Program-made: the position numbers and the translations under genes
Assembly (NCBI RefSeq): GCF_000878195.1
Contig: NZ_JXST01000013.1
Location: 1 to 64,000, forward strand
DNA from: Mycolicibacterium llatzerense
GTDB taxonomy: Bacteria > Actinomycetota > Actinomycetes > Mycobacteriales > Mycobacteriaceae
DNA length: 64,000 nt
Direction of reading: 5' to 3'
The notes under the pieces: model-generated
The model's database searches: none
Seen by the model: the letters and a program-made list of their open reading frames with translations, nothing else
Told to the model about the DNA's origin: nothing
In this document: positions 18,668-29,070 of the stretch, piece by piece
How positions within the stretch are numbered: the first letter of the stretch is position 1
Layout: every line of letters begins with the position of its first letter

Positions 18668-19438
18668 TTAGCAAGCCCTTGCCAGGTTCATCCGATCGAG
18701 TCCGCGCACCGGGGCACCGAACCCGACGAGCGTGTCCAGCACCGCCTGGGCCCGACGCATGCCGTCGACGTCGCTGACGCCGGCCAACAGCGGAACCCGG
18801 GTCGCCGAACCCACCACGGCAGAGCCCACGATGTGCCACATCTGCGGCACCGTCATGACACCGCCACTGACCTCGAAGAGCTTCGCGAACAGCGGTTGCA
18901 GCGCACGGTGGCACCGATGCGCCAACCAGGTCGCCAGCGCCTCCTCGCCCGGGAAGCCGACGATCCCGTCAGCGATCGGCCGGGTCGCCCACACTCCCCG
19001 CCCGCCGAATACCGGATCACCGGGCAGCACCCGCAGCGTCGGGTCCGCGACGCCGACCCAGTCGATGCCACCCTCCGAGTCGATGTGAACCCACAGGTTC
19101 TCCAGCCCGGGGTCCCAGGCCCGCCCCTCCAGCACCAGCAGTGGCACCACGCGGCCGATGACGACGTGCGTGAGCATGGCGGCCACCTGCTGGGCGGCGA
19201 CCGATTCACTGCCGGTTTCCAGCACCGCGGTATCGAACATCGCCTGGAGCCGGTCGCCCGTCACGGCCTCGGCGAGCGGCCACCACCGACGACGGGAGAT
19301 GTCGTCCATCACCGCAACGCCGTAGACCCTGGGATCACTCGGGCACAACTCGCGCAGCCGGCGACTCGACTCGTGCAACGGAAGCATCCGGCGGATGTCC
19401 ATCGTGGCGATCAAGGGGTCAGTCACAGCGGAGGGCAT
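18668..19438 (-). CDS. FhuF-like ferric-siderophore reductase homologue lacking the Fe-S cysteines
   Basis: A 256-residue protein resembling the FhuF family, which reduces iron in siderophore complexes via a C-terminal [2Fe-2S] cluster. The central part (SVAAQQVAAMLTHVVIGRVV, then PQMWHIVGSAVVGSATRVPL) fits the domain. The family's C-terminal CC...CxxC cluster motif is absent: the chain ends RMNLARAC with one Cys, and no other frame beyond the stop restores it. ATG 19438 has AAGGA at seven-base spacing; a GTG at 19444 is an alternative. An IdeR box 16 bases upstream marks it as iron-repressed. It may bind without reducing, or use another centre. Confidence 0.65.
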   Translation of the reverse strand: MPSAVTDPLIATMDIRRMLPLHESSRRLRELCPSDPRVYGVAVMDDISRRRWWPLAEAVTGDRLQAMFDTAVLETGSESVAAQQVAAMLTHVVIGRVVPLLVLEGRAWDPGLENLWVHIDSEGGIDWVGVADPTLRVLPGDPVFGGRGVWATRPIADGIVGFPGEEALATWLAHRCHRALQPLFAKLFEVSGGVMTVPQMWHIVGSAVVGSATRVPLLAGVSDVDGMRRAQAVLDTLVGFGAPVRGLDRMNLARAC

Positions 19439-19453
19439 GAACACATCCTTAAG

Positions 19454-19472
19454 TTAGGTTAGCCTTACTATA
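19454..19472 (-). promoter_or_regulatory. IdeR (iron) box of the FhuF-like gene
   Basis: TTAGGTTAGCCTTACTATA matches 14 of 19 positions of the mycobacterial IdeR consensus, with a perfect left half. It lies 16 bases upstream of the FhuF-like start codon, where bound IdeR-Fe would block the promoter. Confidence 0.8.
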
Positions 19473-19596
19473 GTGACGACCCGCGAGATGTAAACGGCTG
19501 TGACAGGACTCACAAGCAGCGAAAAACAGCCCTGACCGGGAACCACAACGTTCAACCGGGACGTTGGGGAGGACATGCGAAATGGATACGACGCAC

Positions 19597-19616
19597 GGTA
19601 GTAAATGCGTAGTACC
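19597..19616. promoter_or_regulatory. Candidate BlaI operator
   Basis: An imperfect dyad of form GGTAnTA-N6-TAnTACC overlaps a TACCCT -10 element at 19613-19618, 32 bases before blaI. BlaI repressors bind TACTA-type dyads and repress their own gene. Confidence 0.6.
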
Positions 19617-19648
19617 CTGGAAACACTGCCGAAAGAGTGAAATAGGAC

Positions 19649-20065
19649 ATGGCGAAAATGACGCGGCTGGGCGAGTTGGAACGCGAGGTGATGGATCACC
19701 TCTGGTCCTCCCGCGAGCCGCAAACCGTCCGCCAGGTGCATGAAGCCCTCGCGACGCGCCGGGACCTGGCCTACACCACGATCATGACGGTGCTCCAGCG
19801 TCTGGCGAAGAAGAATCTGGTCGTCCAGCATCGCGATGACCGCGCGCACCGCTACGCACCGACCCACGGCCGCGACGAACTGGTCGCCGGACTCATGGTC
19901 GACGCACTTGACCAGGCCTCCGACTCCGGCAGCCGGGTCGCGGCACTGGTTCATTTCGTCGAACGCGTCGGGGTCGACGAGGCCGACGCGCTGCGGCGGG
20001 CCCTCGATGAGCTGGAAGCCAAGCACCGAATCCCACCGGCGACTGGCATTTCCGGCACCGACTGA
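19649..20065 (+). CDS. blaI: BlaI/MecI-family transcriptional repressor
   Basis: A 138-residue winged-helix repressor, matching Rv1846c. The N-terminal DNA-binding domain includes LGELEREVMDHLWSS, TVRQVHEALATRRDLAYTTI and TVLQRLAKKNLVVQHRDDRA; the C-terminal helices (about 80-125) mediate dimerisation. In M. tuberculosis BlaI controls beta-lactamase and respiratory genes and is inactivated on beta-lactam exposure. The next gene encodes the BlaR-like protease, 14 bases away, so signalling partners are co-transcribed. Confidence 0.93.
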   Translation: MAKMTRLGELEREVMDHLWSSREPQTVRQVHEALATRRDLAYTTIMTVLQRLAKKNLVVQHRDDRAHRYAPTHGRDELVAGLMVDALDQASDSGSRVAALVHFVERVGVDEADALRRALDELEAKHRIPPATGISGTD

Positions 20066-20079
20066 GAGACACTTAGCGC

Positions 20080-21036
20080 GTGTCCGCCCTGGCCTTCACT
20101 CTCGTTGCGCTACTGCTGGTCGGGCCGGTACCCGCCTTGCTGGCGCGCGCATCGTGGCCGCAGCGGGCCCCCCGGGCCGCGATCGTGCTGTGGCAGTCGA
20201 TTGCCATCGCCGCCGTGCTGTCCGCCTTCAGCGCCGGCATCGCCGTCGCCAGCAGGCTTTTCGCGCCAGGTCCTGACGGCCGCCCGACGACCACCGCGAC
20301 CAGCGAGATCAGCGTCATGGGCTGGCCGGTGTGGCTCACGCACGTCGCGGTCTTCGCGCTGACCCTCGTCGTCGGCGGCCGACTGGTAATCGCCTTCATC
20401 CAGGTCGCCATCGCGACGCGACGCCGGCGCGCACACCACCGCATGATCGTCGACCTGCTCGACTGTTCGCGGGACACCGCACCCGCCCCCCAGGCCCGCC
20501 ACCTGATCGGCCACGGCCTGCGCATTCTCGACGTCCAGCAGCCACTCGCCTACTGTCTGCCCGGCGTCCGCAGTCGTGTGGTGCTCAGCGAAGGTGCCCT
20601 CAAGCACCTGCACGACAGCGAGATCGCCGCCATCCTCAGCCACGAACACGCACACCTGCGCGCCCGGCACGACCTGGTGCTCGAGATGTTCATCGCCGTC
20701 CACGCCGCCTTCCCCCGCTTCGTCCGGAGCGCCAGCGCCCTCGATGCGGTCCGCCTGCTGATCGAACTGCTCGCCGACGACGCCGCCGTCCGGGCCACCG
20801 GCCCAACCCCGCTGGCCCGCGCCTTGGTGGCCTGCGCGTCCGGACGAGCTCCCAAGGGCGCCCTCGCCGCCGGCGGGCCGACCACGATCCTGCGCGTGCA
20901 GCGCTTGGCCGGCGAACCCAACAGCTCCTGGCTGGCCGCGGCCGCCTACTTGGCCGCCGCCTCCGTCCTGGTCGTTCCGACCGTCGCGGTGGCTGTGCCC
21001 TGGCTCACTGAATTGCACCGGTTGTTCTTCTCGTAG
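20080..21036 (+). CDS. BlaR1-like M56-family membrane metalloprotease
   Basis: A 318-residue protein with N-terminal membrane helices (MSALAFTLVALLLVGPVPAL and two more before residue 120), a cytoplasmic zinc-protease domain with HEHAH at residues 188-192 (HExxH), and a last membrane helix near the C-terminus. It matches Rv1845c. It lacks the extracellular penicillin-binding sensor domain of staphylococcal BlaR1, so how it senses beta-lactams is open. BlaI is the likely substrate. The start is GTG at 20080. Confidence 0.88.
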   Translation: MSALAFTLVALLLVGPVPALLARASWPQRAPRAAIVLWQSIAIAAVLSAFSAGIAVASRLFAPGPDGRPTTTATSEISVMGWPVWLTHVAVFALTLVVGGRLVIAFIQVAIATRRRRAHHRMIVDLLDCSRDTAPAPQARHLIGHGLRILDVQQPLAYCLPGVRSRVVLSEGALKHLHDSEIAAILSHEHAHLRARHDLVLEMFIAVHAAFPRFVRSASALDAVRLLIELLADDAAVRATGPTPLARALVACASGRAPKGALAAGGPTTILRVQRLAGEPNSSWLAAAAYLAAASVLVVPTVAVAVPWLTELHRLFFS

Positions 21037-21140
21037 ACTTTGCGACTGGCACCATCAGCATCGGTGGCGGATGACGCCGCACCGGCCTCGCGCCGGTCCG
21101 AAAGACTGTGCGCCACAACCAAACAACGAAAGGGCCAGCC

Positions 21141-22613
21141 GTGAGCTCGTCGGGAAACCCGGAACCGTCCGCAACCACCGCCACTGCCCAGATCGGCGTC
21201 ACCGGCCTGGCTGTCATGGGCTCCAACATCGCCCGTAACTTCGCCAGCCACGGCTACACCGTCGCGCTGCACAACCGCTCCGTCGCCAAGACCGACGCGC
21301 TGATCGCCGAACACGGCGCCGAGGGCAAGTTCGTCCGCAGCGAGACCATCGCCGAATTCCTGGATGCGCTGGAGAAGCCGCGCCGCGTGCTGATCATGGT
21401 CAAGGCCGGCGACCCGACCGACGCCGTCATCAACGAACTCGCCGACGCCATGGAGCCCGGCGACATCATCATCGACGGCGGCAACGCGCTGTACACCGAC
21501 ACCATCCGCCGCGAGAAGGCCATCCGCGAGCGCGGCCTGCACTTCGTCGGCGCGGGCATCTCCGGCGGCGAAGAAGGCGCGCTGAACGGCCCGTCGATCA
21601 TGCCGGGCGGGCCGGCCGAGTCCTACAAGAGCCTGGGCCCACTGCTCGAGGAGATCTCCGCCCACGTCGACGGCGTGCCCTGCTGCACGCACATCGGCCC
21701 TGACGGCGCAGGCCACTTCGTCAAGATGGTGCACAACGGCATCGAGTACTCCGACATGCAGCTCATCGGCGAGGCCTACCAGCTGCTGCGTGACGGCCTG
21801 GGCATGACGGCGGGGCAGATCGCCGACGTGTTCGCCGAGTGGAACAAGGGCGACCTGGACAGCTACCTGGTCGAGATCACCGCCGAGGTGCTGCGCCAGG
21901 TCGACGCCAAGACCGGCAAGCCGCTGGTCGACGTCATCGTCGACGAGGCCGAGCAGAAGGGCACCGGCCGCTGGACCGTCAAGTCCGCGCTGGACCTCGG
22001 CATCCCCATCACCGGCATCGCCGAAGCGGTGTTCGCCCGCGCCCTGTCGGGCTCGGTGCCGCAGCGGCGGGCCACCGTGGGCATGGCCTCGGGCCAGCTC
22101 GGCGAGAAGCCCAGCGACGCCACGAAGTTCGTCGAGGACGTGCGCCAGGCGCTGTACGCGTCGAAGATCGTCGCGTACGCGCAGGGCTTCAACCAGATCG
22201 AGGCCGGCAGCGCCGAGTACGGCTGGGACGTCAAGCCCGGCGATCTGGCCACCATCTGGCGCGGCGGCTGCATCATCCGCGCCAAGTTCCTGAACCGGAT
22301 CAAGGACGCGTTCGACGCCGAGCCCGAACTCGCCACCCTGTTGGCCGCGCCGTACTTCCGCACCGCGGTCGAGTCGGCCATCGACAGCTGGCGCCGCGTC
22401 GTGGTGACGGCCACCGAGCTGGGCATCCCGATCCCGGGCTTCGCCTCGTCGCTGTCCTACTACGACGCACTGCGCACCGAGCGGCTGCCCGCGGCACTGA
22501 CGCAGGGCCTGCGCGACTTCTTCGGTGCCCACACCTACGGCCGCACCGACGCGCCGGAAGGCAAGAAGTTCCACACCCTGTGGAGCGGCGACCGGACCGA
22601 GGTCGAGGCGTAG
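21141..22613 (+). CDS. gnd: 6-phosphogluconate dehydrogenase, decarboxylating
   Basis: A 490-residue enzyme of the oxidative pentose phosphate pathway, forming ribulose 5-phosphate, CO2 and NADPH; it matches Rv1844c (gnd1). The cofactor site GLAVMGSNIARNFASHG, substrate motif GISGGEEGALNGPSIMPGG, and the FVKMVHNGIEYSDMQ segment with the catalytic Lys are present. GTG at 21141 is chosen for GAAAGGG six bases upstream. It lies about 100 bases after the BlaR-like gene and is closed by a palindrome. Confidence 0.95.
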   Translation: MSSSGNPEPSATTATAQIGVTGLAVMGSNIARNFASHGYTVALHNRSVAKTDALIAEHGAEGKFVRSETIAEFLDALEKPRRVLIMVKAGDPTDAVINELADAMEPGDIIIDGGNALYTDTIRREKAIRERGLHFVGAGISGGEEGALNGPSIMPGGPAESYKSLGPLLEEISAHVDGVPCCTHIGPDGAGHFVKMVHNGIEYSDMQLIGEAYQLLRDGLGMTAGQIADVFAEWNKGDLDSYLVEITAEVLRQVDAKTGKPLVDVIVDEAEQKGTGRWTVKSALDLGIPITGIAEAVFARALSGSVPQRRATVGMASGQLGEKPSDATKFVEDVRQALYASKIVAYAQGFNQIEAGSAEYGWDVKPGDLATIWRGGCIIRAKFLNRIKDAFDAEPELATLLAAPYFRTAVESAIDSWRRVVVTATELGIPIPGFASSLSYYDALRTERLPAALTQGLRDFFGAHTYGRTDAPEGKKFHTLWSGDRTEVEA

Positions 22614-22624
22614 CTTTTCGCTCG

Positions 22625-22682
22625 CGAGCAGACGTGAAACTGTCCCTTTTCCCCGGAAGAGGGACAGTTTCATGTCTGCTCG
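22625..22682. repeat. Long palindromic repeat / terminator after gnd
   Basis: An inverted repeat with about 28-base arms and two mismatches. Its right arm contains GACAGTTTCATGTCTGCTCG. A related arm occurs at 38216-38242 (see there), so this appears to be a dispersed palindromic element. It also fits as the gnd terminator. Confidence 0.75.
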
Positions 22683-22705
22683 GCATTGTCAGGCGAGGCC
22701 ACTAG

Positions 22706-24151
<1,446 letters not shown>

Positions 24152-24249
24152 GCAGGTCCGAGGGGGCCGACCAGCTACCATTGCCATACGGCCGACGATT
24201 GCACTAGGCGTCGGTCGGCCGTCGATGTCGATTCAGCGAAAGGGAGCAC

Positions 24250-24411
24250 GTGCCGCAGGCACCCGTTGGGGCGTCGACCGCCCCGAGCGCGGCGGGAGCG
24301 TGCGACGCCAACCACGCGCTCCCCGAACCGAGCCCTGAATCAATGGACTCCGAACCTCCCAGTAGCCGGCCGGGCCGCCAGCCCGGCGCCCCGAGCGGTG
24401 GTGCCCGGTGA
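24250..24411 (+). CDS. Short Pro-rich leader ORF overlapping the CNNM gene
   Basis: A 53-codon frame starting GTG with AAAGGGAG seven bases upstream. Its TGA overlaps the GTG of the next gene (GTGA, 24408-24411). Eleven of 53 residues are Pro, e.g. [20 protein letters not shown]. No membrane segment or known domain is seen. Position, coupling and composition suggest a regulatory leader peptide, as in Pro-rich leaders of enterobacterial Mg2+ transporters; this is inference. An 8-bp stem (24189-24196 with 24214-24221) upstream may belong to guaB1 termination. Confidence 0.5.
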   Translation: MPQAPVGASTAPSAAGACDANHALPEPSPESMDSEPPSSRPGRQPGAPSGGAR

Positions 24412-25769
24412 CCTCCGCGCTGACCATCGCGAGCCTGGCCGCGTTCATCCTGCTCACTGTCGGCACGGCGATCTTCGTCGCCGCCGAGTTCTCGTTGACC
24501 GCGCTGGAACGAAGCACGGTGGACGCCAACGCCCGCGACGGCGGCCGGCGCGACCGGATCATCCGTACCGCGCACCGCAGCCTGTCGTTTCAGCTGTCCG
24601 GCGCACAGATCGGCATCTCGATCACCACCCTGATCACCGGCTACCTGGCCGAACCCGTGGTGGCGCGGCTGCTGCGCGGCCCGTTGCAGGCGGTCGGGTT
24701 GCCGGAGCAGTTCACCGATTCGGTGGCCCTGACGCTGGCCCTGCTGATCGCGACGTCGGTGTCGATGGTGTTCGGCGAGCTGGTGCCCAAGAACCTCGCC
24801 GTGGCCCGGCCGGTGCCGACCGCGCGTGCCACCGTGCCGCTGCAGTGGTTCTTCTCCCTGGTGTTCTCCCCCGTGATCAAGCTGACCAACGGCACCGCCA
24901 ACTGGGTGCTGCGCCGGCTCGGCGTCGAGCCCGCCGAGGAACTCCGCTCGGCACGGTCCGCGCAGGAACTGCTGGCGCTGGTGCGCAACTCCGCCGAAAG
25001 CGGGTCGCTGGACCCGCAGACGGCCCAATTGATCGACCGCTCCCTGCAATTCGGCGGCCGCACCGCCGAGGAGTTGATGACGCCGCGATCCATGATCGAG
25101 TCGCTGGAGGTCACCGACACCGTCGCCGACCTCATCGAGACGGCCATCCGCACCGGGTTCTCGCGTTTCCCGATCGTCGCCGGGGACCTCGACGAGACCG
25201 TCGGCATCGTGCACGTCAAACAGGTCTTCGCGATACCCGTCGAGCTGCGCGCCGGGACCCGGCTCGCGCAACTGGCACGGCCCGTCCCGACGGTGCCGTC
25301 GACCCTCGACGGTGACGCGGTGATGACCCAGATCCGGGCCAACGGCGTCCAGACCGCCCTGGTGGTCGACGAGTACGGCGGCACCGCCGGCATGGTCACC
25401 GTCGAGGACCTCATCGAGGAGATCGTCGGCGACGTCCGCGACGAACACGACGACGCCACCCCCGACGTCGTCGAGGTGCGCGACGGCTGGCTGGTGTCGG
25501 GTCTGATGCGGATCGACGAAGTGGACACCGAGACCCCGTTCCGCGCGCCCGAAGGCGACTACGAAACCATCGGCGGGCTGGTGCTCAAAGAGCTCGGCCA
25601 CATCCCCGACGTGGGCGACACCGTCGTGCTGACCGAGTTCGACCCGGACAACCCCGAGCTGGACCCGGTGCAGTGGAAAGCCACGGTCATGCGGATGGAC
25701 GGGCGGCGCATCGACCAGCTCGAACTCACCGAACTCGGCACGGACCAGTCGGGAGCCGACGATGAATGA
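24408..25769 (+). CDS. CNNM/CorC-family membrane protein with CBS pair (Rv1842c-like)
   Basis: A 453-residue protein of the HlyC/CorC or CNNM family, linked to Mg2+/Co2+ transport or its regulation. Three to four membrane helices in a DUF21 domain cover about residues 1-190 ([49 protein letters not shown]). A CBS pair spans about 205-330 ([40 protein letters not shown]) and a CorC_HlyC domain about 345-435. It overlaps both the upstream small ORF and the downstream paralogue, so translation is coupled. Confidence 0.9.
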   Translation: MTSALTIASLAAFILLTVGTAIFVAAEFSLTALERSTVDANARDGGRRDRIIRTAHRSLSFQLSGAQIGISITTLITGYLAEPVVARLLRGPLQAVGLPEQFTDSVALTLALLIATSVSMVFGELVPKNLAVARPVPTARATVPLQWFFSLVFSPVIKLTNGTANWVLRRLGVEPAEELRSARSAQELLALVRNSAESGSLDPQTAQLIDRSLQFGGRTAEELMTPRSMIESLEVTDTVADLIETAIRTGFSRFPIVAGDLDETVGIVHVKQVFAIPVELRAGTRLAQLARPVPTVPSTLDGDAVMTQIRANGVQTALVVDEYGGTAGMVTVEDLIEEIVGDVRDEHDDATPDVVEVRDGWLVSGLMRIDEVDTETPFRAPEGDYETIGGLVLKELGHIPDVGDTVVLTEFDPDNPELDPVQWKATVMRMDGRRIDQLELTELGTDQSGADDE

Positions 25770-26811
25770 CGTTCTCGGCATCCTGCTGACCATGGCCCTG
25801 CTGGGCGCCAACGCGTTCTTCGTCAGCGCAGAGTTCGCGCTGATCTCGGCCCGCCGCGACCGCCTGCAGGCCCTCGCCGAACAGGGCAAGCGCAGCGCTG
25901 TCACCGTGTTGCGGGCCGGTGAGCGACTGTCGATGATGCTGGCCGGCGCTCAGCTCGGCATCACCGTCTGCTCGATCCTGCTGGGCCGCATCGGTGAACC
26001 GGCCGTCGCGCACCTGCTTCGCGAACCCTTCGACGCCGTCGGTGTGCCCGACACCGTGCTGCACACCGTGGCTTTCGCCGTCGCCTTGGCGATCGTGGTG
26101 ACGGTGCACGTGCTCCTCGGCGAGATGGTGCCGAAGAACATCGCCATCGCCGGGCCGGAGAAAGCCGCGATGCTGCTGATCCCGCCGTACCTGGTCTACA
26201 TGAGCGTCGCCCGGCCGTTCGTCATCTTCTACAACTGGTGCGCCAACAGCACCCTGCGGCTGCTCGGGGTGGAGCCGAAGGACGAGCTGGACGTCACGGT
26301 CTCATCGGTGGAGCTGTCCGAGATGCTGACCGAGTCGCTGTCGGAGGGCCTGCTGGACGCCGAGGAACACGTCCGGCTCAAGCGCGCTCTGGACATTCGG
26401 ACCCGGACGGTCAGGGACGTCGCGATCCCCCTGCAGGACATCCGCGCGGTGCCGATCGCGGCGCCCGGAACCGGTCCCACGGTGGGTGCGGTGGCCGAGG
26501 CGTTGCGCGAGACCGGCTATTCCCGGTTCCCGGTCACCGACGGCCACAGCGCCTACCTCGGCTACCTGCACATCAAGGACGTGCTGCCCTGCATGGACGA
26601 CAACGACGCCGTGCTGGACCGGTCCATGGTGCGCCCGCTGCCCATGGTGGCCTCGACGCTGCCGGTGGTCGACGCGCTGTCGTGGTTGCGCCGCAACAAC
26701 AGTCACCTGTCCCTGGTGACCACCGACGGTTACGTCACCGCGATGGTGACGCTGGAAGACCTGGTGGAGGACCTGGTCGGCGTGGTGCGCGACGGTACCC
26801 ACCGTGTCTGA
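25762..26811 (+). CDS. CNNM-family membrane protein with CBS pair, short paralogue (Rv1841c-like)
   Basis: A 349-residue paralogue of the preceding protein with the same DUF21 membrane domain ([52 protein letters not shown]) and a CBS pair ([33 protein letters not shown]). It stops right after the CBS pair and lacks the CorC_HlyC domain. The two proteins probably form a heteromer, as coupled paralogues often do (inference). Eight bases overlap the gene before and eight the gene after. Confidence 0.9.
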   Translation: MNDVLGILLTMALLGANAFFVSAEFALISARRDRLQALAEQGKRSAVTVLRAGERLSMMLAGAQLGITVCSILLGRIGEPAVAHLLREPFDAVGVPDTVLHTVAFAVALAIVVTVHVLLGEMVPKNIAIAGPEKAAMLLIPPYLVYMSVARPFVIFYNWCANSTLRLLGVEPKDELDVTVSSVELSEMLTESLSEGLLDAEEHVRLKRALDIRTRTVRDVAIPLQDIRAVPIAAPGTGPTVGAVAEALRETGYSRFPVTDGHSAYLGYLHIKDVLPCMDDNDAVLDRSMVRPLPMVASTLPVVDALSWLRRNNSHLSLVTTDGYVTAMVTLEDLVEDLVGVVRDGTHRV

Positions 26812-27706
26812 GACGGTGTGTGCACTGGCCGAGGTCCTGGACGAGCACGACTGGGCGCTGCGCGAACAGCGCTACCTGGACCGCGTCGACGCCTTCCTCG
26901 CACCGCATGAGCGGCGGATGCGGGCCGGCGAGCCGCATCCGGTGTGGGACTTCCTGTTCACCTACTACAGCCTCAAGCCCCGCCAGCTGCGGCGCTGGCA
27001 CCCGGGTTTCGGTCGCGCGCTGACCGGGCCGGGCGCGCGGCGGTTCACCGACCGGGCCGGGTACAGCCGCACCGGTGACGCTGTCACGGTGACGGACGCG
27101 TACCTCGCCGGCCGCCGGGACACCGTCGCCTTCGTTGCCGACCTGTTGGCTGCGACGGCGGCCCGCCCGGCCCGGTTGAACTGTTTCGGCCTGCACGAAT
27201 GGGCCATGGTGTACCGCGCTCCCGAGGTGCGGCACGCCCGGGTGCCGCTGCGGCTGAGCGCGTCGGACACCGACGCCGTGGTCGAGTCGATGCCGCTGCG
27301 GTGCACGCATTTCGACGCCTACCGGTTCTTCACCGAGGCGGCCGTCCCGCGCAACGGCGAAGCCCTGTCCCGACACGCCCAGTCGGCCACCGAGCAGCCG
27401 GGCTGTGTGCACGCAAATATGGACTTGTACAAATGGAGTTACAAGCTCGGACCTTTGCTGGAGTCGAATCTGTTGATGGATTGCCTTGACCTCGCGGCGG
27501 ACGCACGCGTCCTCGACATGCGGGCCAGCCCGTATGACCTGAGCGACTACGGAATCGAGCCGATCGCCATCGAGGACCCGATGGGCCGCGCCGAGTACGT
27601 GCGCCGTCAGCAGGACATCGCGAATCTCGCTGTGCCACTGCGTGAGTCACTGTTGTCCGAATGCCTGGCATTGCTCGACCACCACACCGACGGGGGCATG
27701 CCATGA
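26804..27706 (+). CDS. Actinobacterial protein of the family annotated as 3-methyladenine DNA glycosylase
   Basis: A 300-residue soluble protein. The segments EPHPVWDFLFTYYSLKPRQL, RRWHPGFGRAL and CFGLHEWAMVYR recall a conserved actinobacterial family that databases name 3-methyladenine DNA glycosylase. No helix-hairpin-helix or other established glycosylase motif is evident, so the name rests on family memory alone. Conserved His, Trp and Tyr residues suggest an enzyme. GTG at 26804 overlaps the CNNM paralogue and the stop overlaps the lipoprotein gene as ATGA. Confidence 0.6.
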   Translation: MSETVCALAEVLDEHDWALREQRYLDRVDAFLAPHERRMRAGEPHPVWDFLFTYYSLKPRQLRRWHPGFGRALTGPGARRFTDRAGYSRTGDAVTVTDAYLAGRRDTVAFVADLLAATAARPARLNCFGLHEWAMVYRAPEVRHARVPLRLSASDTDAVVESMPLRCTHFDAYRFFTEAAVPRNGEALSRHAQSATEQPGCVHANMDLYKWSYKLGPLLESNLLMDCLDLAADARVLDMRASPYDLSDYGIEPIAIEDPMGRAEYVRRQQDIANLAVPLRESLLSECLALLDHHTDGGMP

Positions 27707-29070
27707 CGACCCGGACAGCGCTGCGGATCGCCGCTGCCGCTCTGGCGGCCGCGCTGACCGTCGCCGGCTGCTCTGACGACCAGTCCGGTCGCAGCACGCC
27801 GCGCAGTGGGCAGGTGTTGCCGGGTGACTACAGCGGCGCCGGCCCCGGCACGCTCGTCGCCGCGCAGCCACTGACCACGGTCGACCCCGAACTGGCCGGG
27901 CTGACCGCCATCTCCGCACGCATCACGTACGTCTCCACGTCGGGCATCAACGACAGCCACCCCAAGGTGACGGGCTCGGTGTTCCTGCCGAAGGGCAAAC
28001 CGCCCGAGGGCGGCTGGCGCATCATCGCGCTGGCCAACCCGGGCAGCGGCATCAAGTCCGACTGCGCGCCGTCGTCGTCGCCGAGCCTGCTGGGCCTGCT
28101 GCCGACCGTGCGACTCATGGTCGGCGCCGGGTATCTGGTGGCGATCACCGACTATCAGGGCATCGGGCTCGATGAGACCTATCACCCGTATCTGGACTCC
28201 ACGACCGAGGGTTTCAACCTGATCGACCTCGCGCGGGCGACGCGCAAACTGGTCTCCGCCGCCTCCACGAACTGGATCGCGGTGGGCACCGGGCAGGGCG
28301 GGCAGGCGGCCTGGGCGGCCGCCGAGCTCGCCACCGATTACGGCGGCGGCCTGCGCCCGCAGGGTGCGGTTGCCCTGGCCCCGACCGCGGCACTCGACTG
28401 GCTCGCCGACGCCTCGGCCGCCGGGGACCTGAACCGCGACCAGCAGCTCATGCTGCAGCAGTACCTGGCGGTCATGCCGCAGGCCTATCCGGGATTCCCC
28501 ATCGAGGACTACCGCCGCGGCGCCGCTCGCGACCACTGGGACACGTTGTCGGCCTGCCGAGGGCCGGCCGTCGCCGACCGCACGGGCATCCTGGATTCGC
28601 TGACACCGCACGACCTCGGGCCGACGACGCCCGCCGCCACCGAAGCGCTGCGCGGTTACCTGCGGAAGGCGACGCTGCCGCAGGCGCCGGCCGCCGCCCC
28701 GATGCTGATCACCCCCGGGCCGGCCGACGGCCTGGTGCCGCCCGAGCAGACCGCCGCTGCCGTCGAGCGGGCCTGTGCCATGGGCGACGTGATCGACTAC
28801 GTCCAGCCCGACGAAGCCGACGCCCTCGGCTGGATCACCGACCGGTTCAACGGGACCCCGGCGCCCAACAACTGTGCCGGCGCCACCCCGACCACCGCCA
28901 CGCCGACGACGACCGCCAGTTCGAGCTCGGATGACTCCGACACCGGGCAGTCGAGTTCGGACACCGAAGAGGTGACCCAGACCGCCCAACAGACCGAAGC
29001 CGAAACCCCGACGCCGCATCACCCGCAGCCCGCACCTCCGCCGCCGGCGGACTTCGGGGACGCCGAATGA
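27703..29070 (+). CDS. Lipase-fold lipoprotein lacking catalytic Ser and His
   Basis: A 455-residue exported lipoprotein: the lipobox VAGC puts the lipidated Cys at residue 23. The body resembles the secretory-lipase (LIP, PF03583) alpha/beta-hydrolase family. Where active members have GxSQGGQAA, this protein reads GTGQGGQAAW: the nucleophile Ser is Gly. The acid residue appears in GPADGLVPPEQ, but no His occurs before WITDRFNG, where the catalytic His is expected. It is therefore probably an inactive or binding-only homologue. The last 90 residues are Thr/Ser/Pro/Glu-rich and disordered. It is ATGA-coupled on both sides. Confidence 0.75.
   Translation: MTTRTALRIAAAALAAALTVAGCSDDQSGRSTPRSGQVLPGDYSGAGPGTLVAAQPLTTVDPELAGLTAISARITYVSTSGINDSHPKVTGSVFLPKGKPPEGGWRIIALANPGSGIKSDCAPSSSPSLLGLLPTVRLMVGAGYLVAITDYQGIGLDETYHPYLDSTTEGFNLIDLARATRKLVSAASTNWIAVGTGQGGQAAWAAAELATDYGGGLRPQGAVALAPTAALDWLADASAAGDLNRDQQLMLQQYLAVMPQAYPGFPIEDYRRGAARDHWDTLSACRGPAVADRTGILDSLTPHDLGPTTPAATEALRGYLRKATLPQAPAAAPMLITPGPADGLVPPEQTAAAVERACAMGDVIDYVQPDEADALGWITDRFNGTPAPNNCAGATPTTATPTTTASSSSDDSDTGQSSSDTEEVTQTAQQTEAETPTPHHPQPAPPPPADFGDAE

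Noticed and set aside
24152-24407. Possible magnesium riboswitch (M-box) before the CNNM gene
   Set aside because: The conserved M-box strings were not found; a coupled short ORF explains the spacing better.
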